The notes below the pieces were generated by a model, which saw only the letters and a list, made by a program, of their open reading frames with translations, did no database searches and was not told the origin of the DNA. From Torreya grandis (Eukaryota > Streptophyta > Pinopsida > Cupressales > Taxaceae): a stretch of DNA of 64,000 nt. Shown here piece after piece: positions 58,736 through 64,000 of this stretch (the first letter of the stretch is position 1; every line of letters starts with the position of its first letter). The position numbers and the translations under genes were made by a program. Location of the stretch: contig JARHVA010004230.1 of NCBI GenBank assembly GCA_037957365.1, forward strand, positions 266,001-330,000. Direction: 5' to 3'.

Positions 58736-60396
58736 ATTAGTTCCTCCATACAACACAAAAAATATTCTCTTTTTCTATCATGCCCATGATAGGCTTGTAG
58801 GTGTCTTGAACATTGGTTTGCAAGTATACAGTTTAGGTCACTTCATTGGTACCTTAACATAAATTAGTGATGTTATCATGATTAATTTTTCTCCATAACC
58901 TTATTTTACCATTTTAATATCAATTTTAAAATCAATAACATTACATTCTTTTGAAAATGAGACCTATAAGTCTACAGGCTTGTAGGTTTGCAGTTTCTTG
59001 TTTTGAGCCTTCTATAAGATGGATGTCTTTATCCATCTCAATTATTTGGATCCTTACTTTGTATTTTTTACGACATAATAGATTTATAGGATTTTATTAT
59101 GATGATAAAACCTACCTTAAAAGACCCTTATCTTTTGAAACTTATTATGAAGCTACAATCATGCACGAGAAGTTTGTAACAAAAGAAATTAATGAGCTTG
59201 TGAGATATTTAGAGCCTTAAATGGATCAAGATGCTCATTAATTTCAATGTGAGAGTATTCAATAGTTATGGAGATTTTTAAAACATCTTAAAACTACTTT
59301 AATGTATTAAACCTACTATAGAAAAATCAAAACCTCAAATGTCAACCCTACAACTTTTCTCACATAGAAGTTATTTTTGATGATTGACTACTCACACATG
59401 TGAAATTGATGGATAAATATATTAAATGGTTTTTAATACTTTAATATACATTCAAAAATTCTCTTCATTCTTTAATTAATCCCAAATTTCATGAAAATTA
59501 CACAAAACCAAAGCCTATGGGGTTTAAGGGAGGTTTAAGACCACCTACCATCTTAATGATTGTTAATAAATATGGAAATACAAATATGATAAAAAAATTC
59601 CATAATAATAAATTCCATTCGACCCCCTTCCTTTGACCACAATCTTATACCATGACTCTCTCTCCTTTGTCCATACCAGGAATATGAAACTGCCCTTATG
59701 AGCTTGTCAAAGGAGTGATGGAGTTCTTGATGAAAATTTTGAAATATATGGACCTATGAAAGTTTATAAATCATGTATGTAGCCTATAAAATTTTAAGAG
59801 ACACCACATAACTATCATCACCTACAAATGGATCTCCTAGGTCCGTACAAGTGCCTATAACTACATGCAAACGAGTGTTTCTCTCAATTTAGATGTTAAA
59901 CCTACAAAACTGACCTCAACTAAAATTCTTAAATATGTGAGATTTATATAACTAAATTTTAATCTTGGACAAATGTGATGGTATGGTTATTTTAACTTTA
60001 TTGTCTTTGTCATGTGTTGAATTTCGACTATATGCATTTTTGCCTTGTAGACACTTTTTCTTAATCTTCACAAAATAACCTTAATCTTTCCAAACACAAG
60101 TAAAATTTTCATAAAATATTTTAAAATAATGATATGACCTTGAGAGGTAGCTTTAAACCTATGACATATTTTAGACCAAGCATCCTATGTTCAATTTATG
60201 ACTAGACTTAACACAAGACATAATAATACATTACATTAATTTTGTTATAATAACCTTAACATATGATAATAATACTTTATAAATACCTTTTTAATACCTC
60301 ATAAATCATGGAATGGACTATAAATAAGGTCAAAAATCATGACAAGCAATTTTTTTTGTGAACCTAGGTAATGGTAGACAAAAAATTTCTAAAAAC

Positions 60397-60564
60397 TATA
60401 ATAGGGATATGAGGATATTGTGGTGGAGATATGAGCTCCACAATTATAGGAAAGACTTTTCCTATTTAAATTTATTATCCCATATAAAATAATATAATGT
60501 TATAATAATAATATTATTCTTTATCTATTCTTTATCATTATTCTTTGTCTCTTCTTTGTCTATA
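60397..60564. other. Spacer between G3 and LTR family L
   Basis: AT-rich with short repeats of TTCTTT(A/G)TC. Nothing recognised. Confidence 0.4.
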
Positions 60565-61678
60565 ACTTAGTCCATGTATCCCTCAAAATAATCATTATAA
60601 AAATTTAATTTAAATACAACAATAAAAACTTAGAAATTTATTTGATTTAAATCAAAGTAAATACAATAGGTGAAATGACATAATTACACCATAATATCAA
60701 AATGAGATTTTTTACAATATTAGATCTATAAATCTCAACTATACTAACTTACAATATTTAAAAATAAATTTTCAAATCTAATCTTCTTTCTCCTAAAATA
60801 TTAGAATAGATTTTTCATAGGCATAGGGCATGATTATATATATGCAATACACACCTACTTACAATAATTTATTTTAGCCCACTAACAAAATTAACACACC
60901 TTAATTCATCTTGAACAATAAATTTAAAAAATACTAAATGTATTCGTGTTTCAAAGGAATAAAAAAACATTATAACTTAAACTGTCCCCCAAAAAAGTTA
61001 CAAATATTATTATATGAATCCTTTTCAGCTTCCATGACTTTTAGGATAAAATTTCAATTAGTTAGTAATGGCTAAAAATACATATAAAGTTTCACAATAT
61101 CATAGGTATTTTAAATTATTTATCTTTCTATACCATGAATATTATGTTTGCTCGAGGATGATATATAACATTACTAATGTTTCTTCAAATGATTTTAAAA
61201 TCAATGCACAACATTAAAAATGACCCAAATAAATGTCTCCTACTCTTTTGGCTTTATTGTGAGGAATCACCTCAAACCAATGCCCTCCTTTAATAAATGT
61301 CATAGACTAACAAAAACATACATTAACTCTTTGTATGGTTATGTAGTATCAATATATTATTACATTATATGACATTAATACTCTTAGACTCAATTTATAT
61401 AGTAATTGAATATAAACATGAAACCAAAGATACATGGATCATTGTAGACACAAGTGTGATCATAGGCAATATAGACGTAAACTAAAAAAAGGTGATCACA
61501 AAGGATAATATAAAAAAACATAAATAAATCTACATAAAAAATAATACTTTAAAAAATTTAAAAGAAACGTATATGTAGTAAGAAACCTTCTACAACATAA
61601 CAATTAAGTAAATTCCTAAACTAGCATATTTTTTTGGTGGATGCAATATTTCTCATAAACCTATATGTTCATGCATCA
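60565..61678 (-). repeat. LTR of family L, copy 2
   Basis: Aligns with 34009-35136 and with copy 3. Its right end GTTCATGCATCA parallels GCTCCTACATCA. Its left end is truncated, lacking the TGATTTAGTC start. It includes the first member of a direct duplication (61371-61513). Confidence 0.75.
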
Positions 61679-61962
61679 ACTAACTAATAACTATTATAAA
61701 TAACTTATCTAAGATATGGTTACTCCATAGACCAAACATACTTTAAAAATGTGATAACATAGTTAAATGTGATGATATAAGATATAAGGTGATGTAGGCC
61801 ATAGATTATCCACACAAGATGACATCAATACTCTTAGATTCAATTTATTTAGTAATTGAATATAAGTATGAAACCAAATATACACTGATAATTGTAGACA
61901 CAAGTGTGATCATAGGAAATATAGACCTAAACTAAAAAAAGGTGATCACAAAGGATAATATA
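61371..61962. repeat. Direct duplication of about 143 bp (61371-61513 and 61820-61962)
   Basis: Both copies share CACAAGTGTGATCATAGG and AAAAAAAGGTGATCACAAAG and differ at roughly a dozen positions. The second copy lies outside the LTR. Confidence 0.85.
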
Positions 61963-62012
61963 AAATAGTTTCATCAACCTCTTATTTTGCAACTTGATAT
62001 TCAAGTGATTCT

Positions 62013-62016
<4 letters not shown>

Positions 62017-62058
<42 letters not shown>
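62017..62058. repeat. (TA)n microsatellite beside the hairpin
   Basis: About 42 bases of AT dinucleotide, ten bases from the hairpin's left arm. Confidence 0.95.
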
Positions 62059-62061
<3 letters not shown>

Positions 62062-62067
62062 TCTAAT

Positions 62068-62183
62068 AAAGTGATAAGATAAATGTGAGTCATAATGGAT
62101 GCTATGGAAGCCACATATATAAATCCATGGTAATATGTGGCTTCCATAGCATCCATTATGACTCACATTTATCTTATCACTTT
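62068..62183. repeat. Perfect 51-bp inverted repeat with 14-base loop
   Basis: Left arm 62068-62118 (begins AAAGTGATAAGATAAATGTG) is the exact reverse complement of 62133-62183. The left arm is a relative of the 3'-UTR-like block at 13626-13665 (AAGTGATAAGATAAGATGAA), so the right arm is the inverted copy. No mismatch in 51 pairs. Confidence 0.97.
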
Positions 62184-62658
62184 TATTATATTTTCTAATC
62201 TATGTTTTCTAATAACTCAGGCTATTCTATGACCTAAGCCTTCTCTATGTTCTATTTCCTTAGAAATCAAATATTTATATATGAAATGATGATCTTAGAT
62301 TAATCACACCTTACAACTTCTTTAAAATAATTTTAAAATATGTTTATAGCTACAATATATCCACACTCATAAATTTATAAAACAACACTCAATAATAATG
62401 ACCACAACCTTAATTTGATACCAAATGATTTAGTCATGGTTAGATGTCTAAATTAATAAATAATTTAGTCCATGTATCCCTCAAAATAATCATTATAAAA
62501 ATTTAATTTAAATACAACAATAAAAACTTAGACATTTATTTGTTTTCAATCAAAAGAAATATAATAGGTGCAATGACATAATCACACCATAATATCACAA
62601 TGATATTTTTTACAACATTAGATCTATAAATCTCAACTATACTAACTTACAACATTTA

Positions 62659-63519
62659 CAGAGTGTTGACGAGGACACAGAGTGGGAGAGAACTGATAAG
62701 TCTAGGGAGGAAAGCTTGGAGGAAGAGGGAGGAACAGAAAGTAGGAATACAAGTTCCAACGAGGAAGAAGAAGTTCAAGAGAAGAATGAGAAAGAAGGAG
62801 TCAACATAAAGGAGGAGTCTGAAAATAGTGAAGATGACTCTGAGGAAAACTAGCAAGTGTTTGAGGATGATAAAGTCCTGGATGACCCTGTTTCGATAAA
62901 TGAGAGGGAAAACACAGTTCAGGCTGACAACCAGGAAACAGACCTAGAAGTTCAAGCTGAAACGAAGGAACAGAATCAAAGGGGAAGGGAGGATCACTTT
63001 GAAGAAGGCGGGAACAGTCCTAAAAAGAACACAGAAGATTGGAGTGATAAAAGGTAGAATGATGGAAGGCACACACCTACAAGATGGGTTAATTACAAAG
63101 CAGAGGCTATCCTCCAACTTGATTCATGGATGTTTAAGGAGATAATGGATCTCAAAAGGAAAATGGAAATTATGGAAGACAACCAAAAGACAGTTTGGAA
63201 CAAAATTAATAACATGGAAAAATAGATAAGAGATATCCCCATCAAGCTCAAAGACTATGAGAATAACCTAAGGGAACTCATCAAGGAGAGCAGAATGAAA
63301 ATGGAGGAAGTTACATCTAACATATGTGTTGTAGCTGTTAATATTGGAAAAAGAGCTAATGAGGAGATCAAATCTTTGGAGGGGCCTAGCAAAAGGATAA
63401 GACAGAGCTCAAAAAAGAAAGCTATGCAAGAGGGAGCCATGTCGGTGGCTACTGCCATTCAGGATACTGTTGTGAAAGGTAAGGAAGTAGTGAAAATGAT
63501 TTTGGAACTAGAAGAATAG
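62659..63519 (+). pseudogene. Unrecognised acidic, coiled-coil ORF with three TAG stops
   Basis: One frame stays open from the insertion edge to 63519 (about 286 codons) except for three internal TAG codons at 62851, 63055 and 63223. The N-terminal third is very acidic (for example EEEEVQEKNEKEGVNIKEES). The middle reads DGRHTPTRWVNYKAEAILQL, then DSWMFKEIMDLKRKMEIMED with heptad spacing (coiled coil). The C-terminal part is basic (GPSKRIRQSSKKKAMQEG) and ends KGKEVVKMILELEE. No zinc knuckle, RRM or enzyme motif is seen. There is no start codon, consistent with 5' truncation. No intron-like interruption is seen. I do not recognise the family. Confidence 0.65.
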
Positions 63520-63780
63520 TCTGGTTCTTCTAGTTGGCTATGTTATCTAGTCATGTTTCCTAGTTTTTTGTAATCTTTTGACTATGGTGTAGCCAGGTCT
63601 TTTTAAAACCTAAGTTTTGACTTGTGGTCTTTCAGGTGGTTTTAGGTCCATATAAAACCTATTTTTTCTACTTCTCTATAGTAGATTTTAGGTTTTGCCT
63701 GTGGTAGTAAATGTTTCATCTTTCTATCCTTGTATTAGGGTTTCGGGGTCCCTTCAAAACCTATTTTTACCTTAATCTAA
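63520..63780 (+). other. 3' untranslated part of the retrotransposed insertion
   Basis: Contains four loosely repeated blocks of the form GGTC.TT.AAAACCTA.TTTT (63594-63620, 63645-63668, 63690-63700 inverted form TTTTAGGTTTT, and 63746-63770). Ends TTAATCTAA at the target duplication. No AATAAA signal close to the end. Confidence 0.5.
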
Positions 63781-64000
63781 AACTTACAATATTTAAAAAT
63801 AAATTTTCAAATCTAATCTTCTTTCTCATAAAATATTAGAATATATTTATCGTAGGCATAGGGCATGATTAGATATATGTAATACACACCTACTTACAAT
63901 AAGTTATTTTACCCCACTAACAAAATTAACACACATTAATGCATATTGAACAATAAATTTAAAAAATACTAAATGTATTAATATTTAAAAGGAATAAAAA

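Larger units (their letters stand above)
61690..62425 (-). other. Short non-coding interior between two family L LTRs
   Basis: Starts with a 3'-UTR-like block (61690-61820) also present at 13560-13690. Next come a second copy of an LTR segment (61820-61962, duplicate of 61371-61513), a (TA)n tract (62017-62058), the perfect hairpin, and 230 bases of unrecognised leader. It ends in a primer-site-like TTTGGTATCAAATTAAGG on the minus strand (62408-62425). No coding capacity. Confidence 0.6.
62659..63780 (+). mobile_element. Retrotransposed insertion with 15-bp target duplication
   Basis: AACTTACAACATTTA (62644-62658) and AACTTACAATATTTA (63781-63795) flank 1122 bases that are absent from LTR copies 1 and 2. 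A 15-bp duplication with a short A-run at the 3' end is the mark of LINE-type target-primed insertion. The insert is visibly richer in G and C than everything around it and holds one reading frame, then about 260 bases with no ORF. No RT was found, so it is a LINE-mobilised transcript copy or a non-autonomous element. Confidence 0.75.
62426..64000 (-). repeat. LTR of family L, copy 3, split by an insertion and cut by the window end
   Basis: TGATTTAGTCATGG follows the primer-site-like sequence. The LTR runs to 62658, is interrupted at 62659-63780, and resumes at 63781 to the end of the window, tracking copy 2 without a gap. Confidence 0.8.

Overview
The window looks like repeat-dominated nuclear DNA of a seed plant with a large genome. 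It is very AT-rich and CG dinucleotides are rare by eye. Almost everything recognisable is decayed LTR retrotransposon sequence of plant types: Ty3/gypsy with an extra RNase H, Ty3/gypsy chromoviruses, and Ty1/copia of the SIRE-like kind. A gymnosperm would fit the old, slowly purged, deaminated elements, but the species cannot be fixed from this sequence. I found no intact host gene, tRNA, rRNA or CRISPR array. Coding assignments come from hand translation and motif recognition, so domain edges are approximate (tens of bases). LTR ends are better defined where TG..CA ends, primer sites or target duplications agree.

Layout. 1-600: antisense remnant resembling a plant mobile domain (PMD) protein. 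600-3518: unassigned AT-rich DNA with clusters of a GACCATCGATGGTC-type motif. 3519-12498: Ty3/gypsy element G1 (+) with gag, PR, an extra RNase H, RT, degenerate RNase H, INT and a 2.5-kb 3' LTR, followed by a primer site and a second copy of its leader (12499-12745). 13425-35136: a nested stack on the minus strand. A chromovirus (gag, PR, RT, RNase H, INT) is the host; copia element C1 (18304-28137) sits in its gag and copia element C2 (28622-33702) sits further upstream. The chromovirus RT carries a 669-bp inverted duplication around a (TA)50 tract. 35480-37750: a second, different chromovirus (minus). 37750-47582: gypsy element G2 (minus), same family as G1. 48042-60396: element G3 with LTRs of about 4.5-4.75 kb and a short interior coding for an unrecognised protein (minus). 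60565-64000: copies of a 1.1-kb LTR family, a perfect 51-bp hairpin, and a 1.1-kb insertion with a 15-bp target duplication carrying an unusual ORF.

How the parts work together. The genes formed retrotransposition cassettes (Gag particle, protease, reverse transcriptase/RNase H, integrase). Every cassette seen is broken by stops, frameshifts or loss of catalytic residues, so none should be autonomous now. Relative ages follow from LTR divergence judged by eye: C2 is youngest (about 4-5%), C1 and G2 older (roughly 15-20%), G3 oldest (roughly 20-25%). The points most worth checking are the PR-RNaseH-RT order seen in both G1 and G2, the unrecognised ORF of G3, the retrotransposed ORF near 63 kb, and the two inverted-repeat structures next to TA tracts.
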